From: Lyngbya sp. PCC 8106
GTDB taxonomy: Bacteria > Cyanobacteriota > Cyanobacteriia > Cyanobacteriales > Microcoleaceae
Length of the DNA stretch: 64,000 bases
NCBI RefSeq assembly: GCF_000169095.1
Contig: NZ_AAVU01000040.1
Span: 9,346-73,345, forward strand
Reading direction: 5' to 3'
Positions within the stretch are counted from its first letter, which is position 1, and the number at the start of each line of letters is the position of its first letter. Position numbers and translations under genes: made by a program. The notes beneath the pieces were generated by a model. The model saw nothing but the letters and a program-made list of their open reading frames with translations. It was not told the DNA's origin and searched no databases. This document shows positions 1-7,982 of the stretch, in pieces.

Positions 1-1
1 T

Positions 2-862
2 TTCGGTGGAGATTGGACTGAAGAAAAGTTAAACCGAGTCAGTAAATATTTAAAAGCTTATTCAACAATTATGAAGGAGTATAATTTCACCTATGCTTAT
101 ATAGATGCTTTTGCTGGAACCGGATATAGAACACTTAAGGATGAAGAGGAACCGAATACTTTACTGTTACCAGAACTGGTGGAGCAAGAATCGAAAAAGT
201 TTTTAGATGGATCGGCACGAATTGCCCTTCAAATCAAGCCGGAGTTCAAAAAATATATATTCATTGAAAAAGATGAAAACAAAGTCAATGAATTAGAAAA
301 GCTTAAAATTGATTTTCCTAATTTATCTGAACGAATTAGTATTGTCCATTCTGATGCAAATGTTTATCTTAAAGATCTATGTCGCAAAGACTGGAAAACA
401 CGGCGTGCTGTTCTTTTTCTTGATCCCTTTGGTATGCAAATTCCCTGGGAAACTATTGAATTAATTGCTCAAACAAAAGCTATTGACTTATGGTATCTTT
501 TTCCATTAGGAATAGCAATTAATCGATTACTAACCAAAGATGGCAATATTAGTGAATCAAGAAAAGCCCGACTCAATGAAGTATTTGGGACAACAGGCTG
601 GTATGACACATTTTACAGAATTACAGAACAAACAAACTTATTTGGAGACACATATTCTACAACAGATAAAATTGCAAACTGTAAGTTGATCGGTCAATAT
701 TTTACGGAAAGACTAAAGACAGTTTTTGAAGGTGTAGCCAAAAATCCTCTTGTTCTATGTAATTCTAGAAATACACCCTTATACCTACTTTGCTTTGCAG
801 CCGGAAATCAGAAGGGAGCATCAACAGCCATTAAAATTGCTCAAGATATACTCAAAAAATAG
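2..862 (+). CDS. tcmP: Three-Cys-motif partner protein TcmP (5' end outside window)
   Basis: The reading frame is open from base 2, so the gene starts upstream of the window; the first ATG inside it (71) is probably internal, because the preceding residues (FGGDWTEEKLNRVSKYLKAY) fit the usual N-terminus of this family. YIDAFAGTG follows, then an acidic IFIEKDENK strand and an FLDPFG motif, a Rossmann methyltransferase-like arrangement. TcmP proteins are usually encoded beside a phage Gp37/Gp68-like three-Cys protein; that partner would lie left of the window. The biochemical role of the family is not established. It heads a stretch rich in defence genes. The family call is from remembered similarity. 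Confidence 0.75.
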   Translation, partial: FGGDWTEEKLNRVSKYLKAYSTIMKEYNFTYAYIDAFAGTGYRTLKDEEEPNTLLLPELVEQESKKFLDGSARIALQIKPEFKKYIFIEKDENKVNELEKLKIDFPNLSERISIVHSDANVYLKDLCRKDWKTRRAVLFLDPFGMQIPWETIELIAQTKAIDLWYLFPLGIAINRLLTKDGNISESRKARLNEVFGTTGWYDTFYRITEQTNLFGDTYSTTDKIANCKLIGQYFTERLKTVFEGVAKNPLVLCNSRNTPLYLLCFAAGNQKGASTAIKIAQDILKK

Positions 863-942
863 GATTTTGGTTATTTTTTAGAGAACTATTCGATAGAAAT
901 GAGGGATTTGGAAAGCTACACCAGGGCTGTTTCGTTCGATAA

Positions 943-2118
943 TTAAAGGGTTGAACGCAGGGGCGATAACTGTTTAACGATTTCATCGGCTTGTCCGGTA
1001 ACGTGATTAGCGTATCGTTGGGCGAGGGGAGGAACAAAAACCAAGGGGTTACTAAATCCTGAAAAAATATGAATTCCGGTTAAATTGGGAATGGTACCAA
1101 CCAAGGGTAAACTATCAGCAGTAAACGCGACTAAACAATGATACCAATGGGCGGGTAAATCTTGTAAAGTAGGTAAAATTTTACCGATGGCGTTGCGAAT
1201 TTGGGCTTCACTTTCAACGGGATTAATCTTAGCATTCAGATCACTTAATACGCGAGACGGTTGACCAATTCGCATTTTATTATTTAATAATTGTACCGCA
1301 CTGGCATCAATAATTAAAGGCACAAATTCGTGTCCAGGTTCATCCCAAAGCGGTTCAAATTCGGGCTTGGCGGCGTCGGCTTCGAGTTGAAAGCGTTCCA
1401 TTCCCGCAGACATGACAACGGTTCTTAAATTCGTCTCAACAGGTGGCGTTTCTAAGACTTCGGTATGAGTAAAATGTAAGCGAATAGAAATTCCCGCCGA
1501 ACTTAACAAACTCCGACTTAAACCTCCTGCACAAATCGCAGTATTTTCGGCTAAATAAGTCTGATTTTTAGTTTTAACACCTGTAATTTTATTTCCCTGT
1601 TTAACTAATTCTGTAACAGTGGCAATTTCTAACGTTCCACCTAGCCGTTGAAAAGCATCTAAATAAGCAAAATTCGTTTTTTCGGGGGAAATATGACCAT
1701 GACGAACCGTAAAGGCTGCGGCGATACCGTTGGGGTTGAGAAGCGGTTCAATTTCACACGCTTCTTCTGGGGTTAATAACCGAGGTGGCGTGATAAATTT
1801 AGTATAACTTTCAGCAATATGTTCGGGATTTTGTTGGGGGGAAACGGTTAAAATCAGGTCAACTTCTCGAAACTCGGTATCGGCTTCTAATTCCTCAGAT
1901 AAGATTTGATGACGTTGTTTTCCGTCTTCACAGAGTTGACGAGTTAGGGGGGTACTTCCCGACCAATACGCTAGTCCACCGTAACTGTAACGAGTGGCAT
2001 TTTCCAAGGTCGAATTTTCTTCAATGAGAAGAACATTCAGCCCCTTTTTCGCGAGTTCATAACTGAGGCTTGTTCCGGTAATTCCTGCACCAACGATAAT
2101 CCAGTCATAGGTGGTCAT
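943..2118 (-). CDS. FAD-dependent oxidoreductase, D-amino-acid/glycine oxidase (DAO) family
   Basis: The N-terminal dinucleotide-binding motif IIVGAGITGTSLSYELAKKG (residues about 7-26) and an acidic residue ending the second strand (LLIEE) mark an FAD Rossmann fold of the DAO superfamily. AENTAICAGG in the middle and a C-terminal SLPLVGTIPNLTGIHIFSGF, which packs against the flavin, agree. About 390 residues is normal for this family of amine and amino-acid oxidases. The substrate cannot be read from sequence; glycine oxidase (ThiO-like) and proline-dehydrogenase-like members are alternatives. It converges on tcmP with an 80-base gap and looks like a metabolic gene at the edge of the defence island. 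Confidence 0.8.
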   Translation of the reverse strand: MTTYDWIIVGAGITGTSLSYELAKKGLNVLLIEENSTLENATRYSYGGLAYWSGSTPLTRQLCEDGKQRHQILSEELEADTEFREVDLILTVSPQQNPEHIAESYTKFITPPRLLTPEEACEIEPLLNPNGIAAAFTVRHGHISPEKTNFAYLDAFQRLGGTLEIATVTELVKQGNKITGVKTKNQTYLAENTAICAGGLSRSLLSSAGISIRLHFTHTEVLETPPVETNLRTVVMSAGMERFQLEADAAKPEFEPLWDEPGHEFVPLIIDASAVQLLNNKMRIGQPSRVLSDLNAKINPVESEAQIRNAIGKILPTLQDLPAHWYHCLVAFTADSLPLVGTIPNLTGIHIFSGFSNPLVFVPPLAQRYANHVTGQADEIVKQLSPLRSTL

Positions 2119-2207
2119 CAGATTAATATTGTGTAGAGTTGACTTCTATTTATATTTTGCCCTAATTTGACCGAGTATTGCGATCAATTTCTAAGGGGAA
2201 ATCGGGT

Positions 2208-2849
2208 CTAATCAATCGGTTTGTATAAAATCGTTTTTCCCCGTCGCTTTCCTGAGTCTTCCCAACCTCTTTGTTGTAATTCCCCAATGCGATTGAGAGT
2301 GGTAATATAAGGTGCAGAAACTCCTAAAATCTCACCTAACTCTTTAGCCGTTTTTAGGGTAAGAACATTATTTTTTCGTTGAGGTGCTTTAGGTTGAGGC
2401 TTTTCTGGGGTTGAGGTTGGGGCTGAAGGTTCACTTCTTGCCTGCTCATTAATATTGAATTTAAGATGACGTTCAAACACTTGTTGAATTAATTTATCGA
2501 GTCGATTTTCAACTTGATTTGATAGATAATTTTCTAGATTTTTTTGAATATAATCTTCAACAATTTCTGCCATTTTTTCGGTGAGAATTTGCTCTAAGTT
2601 TATTGGAGAAGATTGAGAATTTGCCGTAGGATTTTTGTCGGTTTGTTCTAGATAATTAATGATTAATTGACTTAAAACTTTTGGTGTTGTGCTGTCTTGT
2701 TCAATGCACCTAGCTTGAAAACGTTGCCATAATTCCTGGCTAATTTTAAAGCTTGCTAGGGTTTGTTCGTTCACCTCTTGTTTGTTTGATCGCTCTACCA
2801 ACGATTTTACCCTAATTTTTTCAACTGTTAGATATAAAAAGTTTAGCAA
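2208..2849 (-). CDS. Putative DNA-binding protein with C-terminal helix-turn-helix
   Basis: Not recognised as a named family. Residues about 30-70 (FKISQELWQRFQARCIEQDS, then KVLSQLIINYLEQ) resemble the strand-helix-helix of ribbon-helix-helix repressors. A charged helical middle (about 85-135) leads to a Pro/Ser-rich linker (about 140-160). The C-terminus has a helix-turn-helix-like segment (LKTAKELGEILGVSAPYITT) and a basic KRRGKT patch. The first residues (MLNFLYLTVEKIR) are atypical and the true start may be a GTG or TTG a few codons in. It lies 140 bases downstream of dndD on the same strand, where dndE often sits, but it does not look like DndE. A regulatory or plasmid-maintenance role is inference. 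Confidence 0.55.
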   Translation of the reverse strand: MLNFLYLTVEKIRVKSLVERSNKQEVNEQTLASFKISQELWQRFQARCIEQDSTTPKVLSQLIINYLEQTDKNPTANSQSSPINLEQILTEKMAEIVEDYIQKNLENYLSNQVENRLDKLIQQVFERHLKFNINEQARSEPSAPTSTPEKPQPKAPQRKNNVLTLKTAKELGEILGVSAPYITTLNRIGELQQRGWEDSGKRRGKTILYKPID

Positions 2850-2988
2850 AAAATTGAGCGATTCTAACTATTAGAATTAACTTTTAATAAGCTATTAACA
2901 ATTATTTCTGTTTAATATGATTTTAATAAAAGTCTTTCTCAATAAAAAGATCAATATTTGACTTCTACCGATGGACAGCTTCCTGAAG

Positions 2989-4974
2989 TTAAGAAAAGAA
3001 GTAACCCGGTTCCACAACAGTTTGACGCTGACTAGAATCGTATTTCAGTAGATACTCATGGGCGATCGCTTCTTGTTCACGTAGGTTGTGAACTTCACTT
3101 TCACCAATTTCGGTGTCGGTTGACAGCAAAATCACCTGATGGCTAGCGGAGGGAAAATAACGTTCAATCAGGTTTTGGCGGTGGGAGGAGTCGAGGCGTC
3201 CGAGAGGGGTGTCAATGGCAACGGGGAGGTTGCGTCCTGATACTCTTGCTAACCCCCACAGAAAAGCGATCGCCAGGAGTTGCTTTTCTCCAGCAGAAAG
3301 GCGATGTTTGGGAACAGGTTTTCCTTCTAGGTTGTAGAGAGAGAGGCTAAAGTCATGGGTATCAATCCCAACTCGATGAACTAAATCTGATTTATGTAAT
3401 AGATAACGAAAGCATTCTGCAACTTCAACTTCGAGTTTATTAAGTTTTTTGAGAGTAAGTTGTTCTTTAAAAACTTTCAGCGTTTCTTGAACTTTTTCAA
3501 TTGATTTCACAATATGATCACTACTCTTATATTTAACTGTATTATCACTGTAGGTATCTAACTCTTTTTTGGTTTTGGCGATCACACTTTTAATTTGATC
3601 GGTCTGGCGTTGTCCTTCTTCGTGGGCGACTTGGGCTTTTAGGAGTTCTGTTTGAGAGAGTTTTAGTTGGGCTTCTAATTTTTGATAAACTTCGGGCGCT
3701 GCGGCGGTTTGCAGTTGGGTATCAATGGCATCAATTTCATTTTTTAGGGTTTTAAGTTGTTCTAAATAAACTTTTGCTTGTTGGGTTTGAGTGGGTAACT
3801 GAGAGTTAAGGATTACTTTTAATTGATTGAATGCTTCAGTCTCCATTTCTAAATAGGGTTGAATTCCGGTTTCAATTTCTTGTTCTAAAACTTGATTTTC
3901 TTCTTGCAGGAAAGATTGAATTTGATTAACAGATTGGGAATCAAGGGAAAGTTGATTAATATAATTAATTAAACGGCTATCTCGTTCTTGTAAAACTTCA
4001 CGGGCTGCCATTGATTGTTGACGTTTCAGTTCTTTTTCGGCTTGAGTTTCTGCTTGATGAAGCAACGGAGAAATTAAGTTTAAAGGAAGGGTTTCACCGG
4101 CTAAGTCTCGTAAGCTTTTACGTTGAGTTTCAATGGTGACTTCTAACTCTTTAATTTTCGTTTCTAGCTGAGAACGTTCTTGGGCAATTTTTCCCCCTTC
4201 TGAAACAAATTTTTCGGAGGCTTTCTTTTGATGCTTTTCGGCTAACTCTAGTTGTTGTTTGAGGGTTTGGAGTTTTTGTTCTGAAACTTGTTTTTCTTCC
4301 TGCTGTTGGGCGAGACGTTGTTCTATCTGTTCAATTTCTGCCCGTTCTTCGACACCTGCTAGGTCTTTTAGTTTCCGTTGATTTAGAATATTCAAATCCA
4401 TTGATAAACGGGTTGCTAGTTCGAGTCCAAGCAAGTTAGAAATCGCATCGATAACAGCTTGAGGAGGCTTCTCTAATTCTGCTAGTTCTTTAACTTGTTC
4501 GCCGTCAAACAAGAATAAATTAGAAATCCCTAAAGGCAGTATATTTTCAATGTATTCATCCCAAATCCTCGCAATTGATTTATCCGGCCATTCTCCAATT
4601 ACAATCCCTAATTCATCTTTACCATCTTTGGGGTTTTTTGTCCAGGTTCTCACAATTCGCCATTCTGCCATTTTCCCCTCTTTGACGTGTTCAAATACCA
4701 GTTCAACCCGAGTTTTTTCTATGGGTGAGGTATTACTATTTACACATTGGGTTAAAAAGTCATTGTAGCTGAAATTTCCTCGGGTAGAACATTGGGCGCG
4801 TTGTCCGTAGAGGGCGAGACGAATAGCATCCATCATAGTTGTTTTTCCGCCACCATTCATCCCCCCAAATAAGATAATAGGGCGTAGGTTGCCGTTATTT
4901 TCAGGGCGAAGATTGATGACTTGTCTTCCTTGGTAGGGGCCGAAGTTTTGTAGGACGAGTTCGAGGAAAATCAT
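2989..4974 (-). CDS. dndD: DNA sulfur modification ATPase DndD
   Basis: SMC/Rad50-like ATPase of the phosphorothioate system, which in the known pathway acts with DndC and DndE to replace a non-bridging backbone oxygen by sulfur. Walker A is GGMNGGGKTT (residues about 37-46). A long coiled coil occupies about 200-500. The C-terminal half-site has LSAGEKQLLAIAFLWG (ABC signature) and AIDTPLGRLDS (Walker B/D-loop). The length of 661 fits DndD. The start ATG is the only good one, but no clear Shine-Dalgarno precedes it: tandem repeats begin within 10 bases upstream of the start. A 386-base repeat-filled gap separates it from dndC, which is unusual for an operon. Confidence 0.93.
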   Translation of the reverse strand: MIFLELVLQNFGPYQGRQVINLRPENNGNLRPIILFGGMNGGGKTTMMDAIRLALYGQRAQCSTRGNFSYNDFLTQCVNSNTSPIEKTRVELVFEHVKEGKMAEWRIVRTWTKNPKDGKDELGIVIGEWPDKSIARIWDEYIENILPLGISNLFLFDGEQVKELAELEKPPQAVIDAISNLLGLELATRLSMDLNILNQRKLKDLAGVEERAEIEQIEQRLAQQQEEKQVSEQKLQTLKQQLELAEKHQKKASEKFVSEGGKIAQERSQLETKIKELEVTIETQRKSLRDLAGETLPLNLISPLLHQAETQAEKELKRQQSMAAREVLQERDSRLINYINQLSLDSQSVNQIQSFLQEENQVLEQEIETGIQPYLEMETEAFNQLKVILNSQLPTQTQQAKVYLEQLKTLKNEIDAIDTQLQTAAAPEVYQKLEAQLKLSQTELLKAQVAHEEGQRQTDQIKSVIAKTKKELDTYSDNTVKYKSSDHIVKSIEKVQETLKVFKEQLTLKKLNKLEVEVAECFRYLLHKSDLVHRVGIDTHDFSLSLYNLEGKPVPKHRLSAGEKQLLAIAFLWGLARVSGRNLPVAIDTPLGRLDSSHRQNLIERYFPSASHQVILLSTDTEIGESEVHNLREQEAIAHEYLLKYDSSQRQTVVEPGYFFS

Positions 4975-4983
4975 GGTGGGGGT

Positions 4984-5270
4984 ATGGTAACGGATATGGT
5001 AACGGATGGGTTAACTTTGGGTTTTTGAGGTTTATGCTTTTGGAAACGGATATGGTAACGGATATGGTAACGGATGGGTTAACTTTGGGTTTTTGAGGTT
5101 TATGCTTTTGGAAACGGATATGGTAACGGATATGGTAACGGATGGGTTAACTTTGGGTTTTTGAGGTTTATGCTTTTGGAAACGGATATGGTAACGGATA
5201 TGGTAACGGATGGGTTAACTTTGGGTTTTTGAGGTTTATGCTTTTGGAAACGGATGGGTTAACTTTGGGT
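4984..5270. repeat. Tandem 68-bp repeat between dndC and dndD
   Basis: Four 68-base units followed by a shortened fifth fill the gap upstream of dndD. The landmark TTAACTTTGGG recurs at 5011, 5079, 5147 and 5215 (exact 68-base steps) and then at 5259 (a 44-base step). Each 68-base unit is a 44-base core (AAACGGATGGGTT..., GAGGTTTATGC...) plus a 24-base insert made of two 12-base ATGGTAACGGAT-type units; the last unit lacks the insert. The period is not a multiple of three and no frame stays open, so it is not coding. A divergent 44-base version lies upstream of a CobW gene at 18310. Confidence 0.95.
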
Positions 5271-5360
5271 GGGTTGAAATTATCTATCCGTTTTACTCTT
5301 GGCATTGCTTGAATTATCTCCGCCGAAGTTTAATCCGTTACCAGTGGGGTTTTTTTGATG

Positions 5361-6923
5361 TTATCCCTCCTCATCGTTGGTTTCTGAGTTGTTTGAGAAT
5401 TTCATGTTTGCCCAAGTGAGTTGTTTAATGGTTTCAACATCTCCTTCTTCTGCGGCTAACTTTAAGTTCCGTCTGAGGTGGGCATTTTCTATTGCTTCTT
5501 CTTTGGTTCGTGAACTGGTTTCAAAGCATTTTTCGAGGTCTTCAAACAGTCCTACACGACGGGCTTTGGTGTAATATTGTCGTTCGGTATCTAATAGTTT
5601 TGCCATGAGTTCTAGGTGCATAGCGTCTTCCCCACAAATTTCTTCTAATGTTGTCCATTCATCACTGCCTAATAGACTGCTTTCCATTCCTCGATAGGCA
5701 TCTATAAAAGTTTCTCCTGTCACTTCTTTATATATCCTCGGTAAACTATCATCAAATTCGTGTTTTTCTTCTAACCAAATTCGGCGAATTTCACTGAGTT
5801 CTTCCGGTTGAATTAGGGTAATATCCCGCATTTCTTCCGGGGCGGTTTGACGGATTTTCGTTTGGGCTTCTAATACTCGTCTTAACCAATGTTCCCGCCA
5901 TTTTTTAACGTAGGGGCCGGGTATCGGTTCTACAGAAACTTCTCCATTGACATTCCTTTCAAACAGTTGTACTGTTCCAAATATACGTCTAAAATCTCTC
6001 TTGTCTCGATCATTTCTAATATCTAATTCGAGACGAATATCAACCAAAGGCTGTAACCATTCTTTTTCCTCATCATTTTGAATCATTGCAGTCAGAGATT
6101 TATCACTATCCACTAATGTACAAACCCAACAGCCAAAACGAGAACTTCCACAGCTAGGCGTTGAGGTATCAACAACTAACGGACATTCGTTATCTGCGGT
6201 TGCCCCTCGATACATAGCAAATAAATCTTTATTACTATGTCCCCAAGGATTTTCCCATTGCATCAGATAAAGCCAAACTTCATCTGTTCGCCATTCTTCA
6301 ATAGGAGTGTAAAGTAAAGAGTTTGGTATATGGGGATGGGGACAAAGGCGCTCTCGTAGTCGTTTAGCTTCCCGCTTTTCCATAATTTTCGCACGGTTTG
6401 AACTCTCTGTTTTACGAGTTCCTAGCACAACGACTGCTTCCCGGTTTGATCGTACAACATTACGAATAAAACGGTTTGAAGGATCAATTTTCAACCGAGG
6501 TGTACACCAGCGAAATCTATGTCTAGGAGCGGGATAACCTTTTCCAATTAAACCAACCCAATAAGTATGGGTCATTTGTGGTTTTAATAAATGCGGTTCT
6601 ATTGGAAGATTTTGCTCTTGAGCAGCAATTTTTATTCTTTTTAAAGAGTTTTCAACCCAAGCAGAAACTATTGGATTTTCTACAAGTGTATCTGTACTGA
6701 TGACATAAATGGGTTTGATCAGCTTTTCTGCTGGAAGTGCTGCGATCGCATTCCATATCAGTTGTAATGTAGCGGTGCTATCTTTTCCCCCTGAATAGCC
6801 AATTACCCAAGGAATTTGATCAATACAATATAACTCTTGAATTTCTAAAGATAACTTTTCTAGATATTCTACAAATTCAGCTACGGTTCGATTTGGAATG
6901 AGTGGTGCTTTAGTTTTTGCCAT
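5361..6923 (-). CDS. dndC: DNA sulfur modification protein DndC (PAPS reductase-like)
   Basis: ATP-pyrophosphatase/PAPS-reductase-type enzyme that in the Dnd pathway supplies activated sulfur. The PP-loop SGGKDST is at residues about 44-50. A four-cysteine cluster (CPLVVDTSTPSCGSSRFGCW, then VC) in the middle fits the [4Fe-4S] site known for DndC. ARHRFRWCTPRLK is the conserved substrate-binding stretch. 520 residues is the usual length. An AGGAG sequence sits nine bases before the ATG. It starts 15 bases after the stop of the HNH nuclease gene, so the two are co-transcribed; dndD follows after the repeat block. No cysteine desulfurase (DndA) is nearby, and a chromosomal IscS presumably substitutes, as known elsewhere. 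Confidence 0.95.
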   Translation of the reverse strand: MAKTKAPLIPNRTVAEFVEYLEKLSLEIQELYCIDQIPWVIGYSGGKDSTATLQLIWNAIAALPAEKLIKPIYVISTDTLVENPIVSAWVENSLKRIKIAAQEQNLPIEPHLLKPQMTHTYWVGLIGKGYPAPRHRFRWCTPRLKIDPSNRFIRNVVRSNREAVVVLGTRKTESSNRAKIMEKREAKRLRERLCPHPHIPNSLLYTPIEEWRTDEVWLYLMQWENPWGHSNKDLFAMYRGATADNECPLVVDTSTPSCGSSRFGCWVCTLVDSDKSLTAMIQNDEEKEWLQPLVDIRLELDIRNDRDKRDFRRIFGTVQLFERNVNGEVSVEPIPGPYVKKWREHWLRRVLEAQTKIRQTAPEEMRDITLIQPEELSEIRRIWLEEKHEFDDSLPRIYKEVTGETFIDAYRGMESSLLGSDEWTTLEEICGEDAMHLELMAKLLDTERQYYTKARRVGLFEDLEKCFETSSRTKEEAIENAHLRRNLKLAAEEGDVETIKQLTWANMKFSNNSETNDEEG

Positions 6924-6938
6924 TTTTTTACTCCTTTT

Positions 6939-7889
6939 TTACACTCTAAATATATTTTTTCGATGCCATTCAAGCGCATCTAGTCTAGGAAAGTATTGTT
7001 CTAAAGTTGGCAAAGCTATGTGTTCGCCGTGAAACTCTCGCATTGATTTAGCATTAGGCGAAACTTCTTGTAAATCATTAGCTACTACAATTTTATAGTT
7101 ATCATTAATAGTGAACCAACCTCTATCAAATGCCCAGTGATGATTTTTACAGAATGATATTCCGTTATCAATCCTGCTGTCATAAAATCTCGAAAATGGT
7201 TTAATATGTGCGCCATCTACTATACTTTGAGTGATTTTTCGAGTTACCTTTAAACCACAAAATGCACATCGATATCCATAAGTATGTACAATTGCTTTAC
7301 GAAAAAAAGCATTTCTAACTACGGACTTTTGTAGTCTAATTTTTTTTAATGAAACCTCCTCTACATCTTCCTCTATCTGACTTTGGAAAGATTGATTGAC
7401 ATTTAAAATTTCTGATAATTCTCGCTGACTCTCAAAAAACCAAACGGCTATTAAGGTATCAGTGAGTTCATTTCTAGAAGTTTTATCTAATAAAATCTCA
7501 AAGAGTTCATCATCTAATTTTGCATACTCCACAGCCTCTTTTAACTTGTTTGTAGTTTTAGGTTGTAAACCCTTAAAATCCGGCTTAAATTCTAAATGCC
7601 AGAATTGATCACTTTGTAAATAAAAGAATGGATAATGTAAACCCCCTTTATAAGAAGGATTTCCTAATATTTTCCAATACTTATTAAATGTGTCTATCAA
7701 CTCATCTGACACTAAAATGTAGTTATTCTTAATAATTTCTTGGGCAATCAGATCAATAATAGATAACAGCAAAATTGGCTTGTAGGGTGCATCACCCCGC
7801 TTTCGGTTGCTACTGACCTTCAATTCTGAAAACCGTCTACAGTAGTCCAGTAACGTCCGTTTGTCCTCCGAGTTTTCTGTGGTACTCAT
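6939..7889 (-). CDS. HNH endonuclease with likely sulfur-binding (SBD) N-terminal domain
   Basis: Residues about 1-160 (RGDAPYKPILLLSIIDLI; YPFFYLQSDQFWHLE at about 87) resemble the domain that recognises phosphorothioated DNA in ScoMcrA/SprMcrA-type type IV nucleases. The C-terminal part (about 200-300) is an HNH domain: CAFCG zinc knuckle, DGAHIKPF, and CKNHHWAFDRGWF. It is the first gene of the HNH-dndC-dndD unit, divergent from dndB with 93 bases between. Known SBD-HNH enzymes cleave sulfur-modified DNA, so being first in a modifying operon is surprising (see findings). HNH is certain from the motifs; the SBD call is by remembered similarity. Confidence 0.8.
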   Translation of the reverse strand: MSTTENSEDKRTLLDYCRRFSELKVSSNRKRGDAPYKPILLLSIIDLIAQEIIKNNYILVSDELIDTFNKYWKILGNPSYKGGLHYPFFYLQSDQFWHLEFKPDFKGLQPKTTNKLKEAVEYAKLDDELFEILLDKTSRNELTDTLIAVWFFESQRELSEILNVNQSFQSQIEEDVEEVSLKKIRLQKSVVRNAFFRKAIVHTYGYRCAFCGLKVTRKITQSIVDGAHIKPFSRFYDSRIDNGISFCKNHHWAFDRGWFTINDNYKIVVANDLQEVSPNAKSMREFHGEHIALPTLEQYFPRLDALEWHRKNIFRV

Positions 7890-7982
7890 ATTTGTAGCCC
7901 TTTTACTAGCACCCTGTTCAGTTATAATAACTCATACCTGAGAGTTTTTAAAAACTTGTTCTCATAGCTTAATACTTTAGTG
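7890..7982. promoter_or_regulatory. Divergent promoter region of the dnd locus with 14-bp palindrome
   Basis: This gap must hold the promoters for HNH-dndC-dndD (leftward) and dndB (rightward). It contains a perfect 14-base palindrome AGTTTTTAAAAACT at 7943-7956 and a TATAAT hexamer at 7923-7928. DndB homologues are reported to repress dnd genes, so the palindrome is a natural candidate operator, although its sequence is AT-rich and may be chance. No Shine-Dalgarno for dndB is obvious. Confidence 0.45.

Noticed and set aside
2208..2849. DndE candidate downstream of dndD
   Set aside because: Twice the usual length and lacks the DndE helical core; only strand and position agree.
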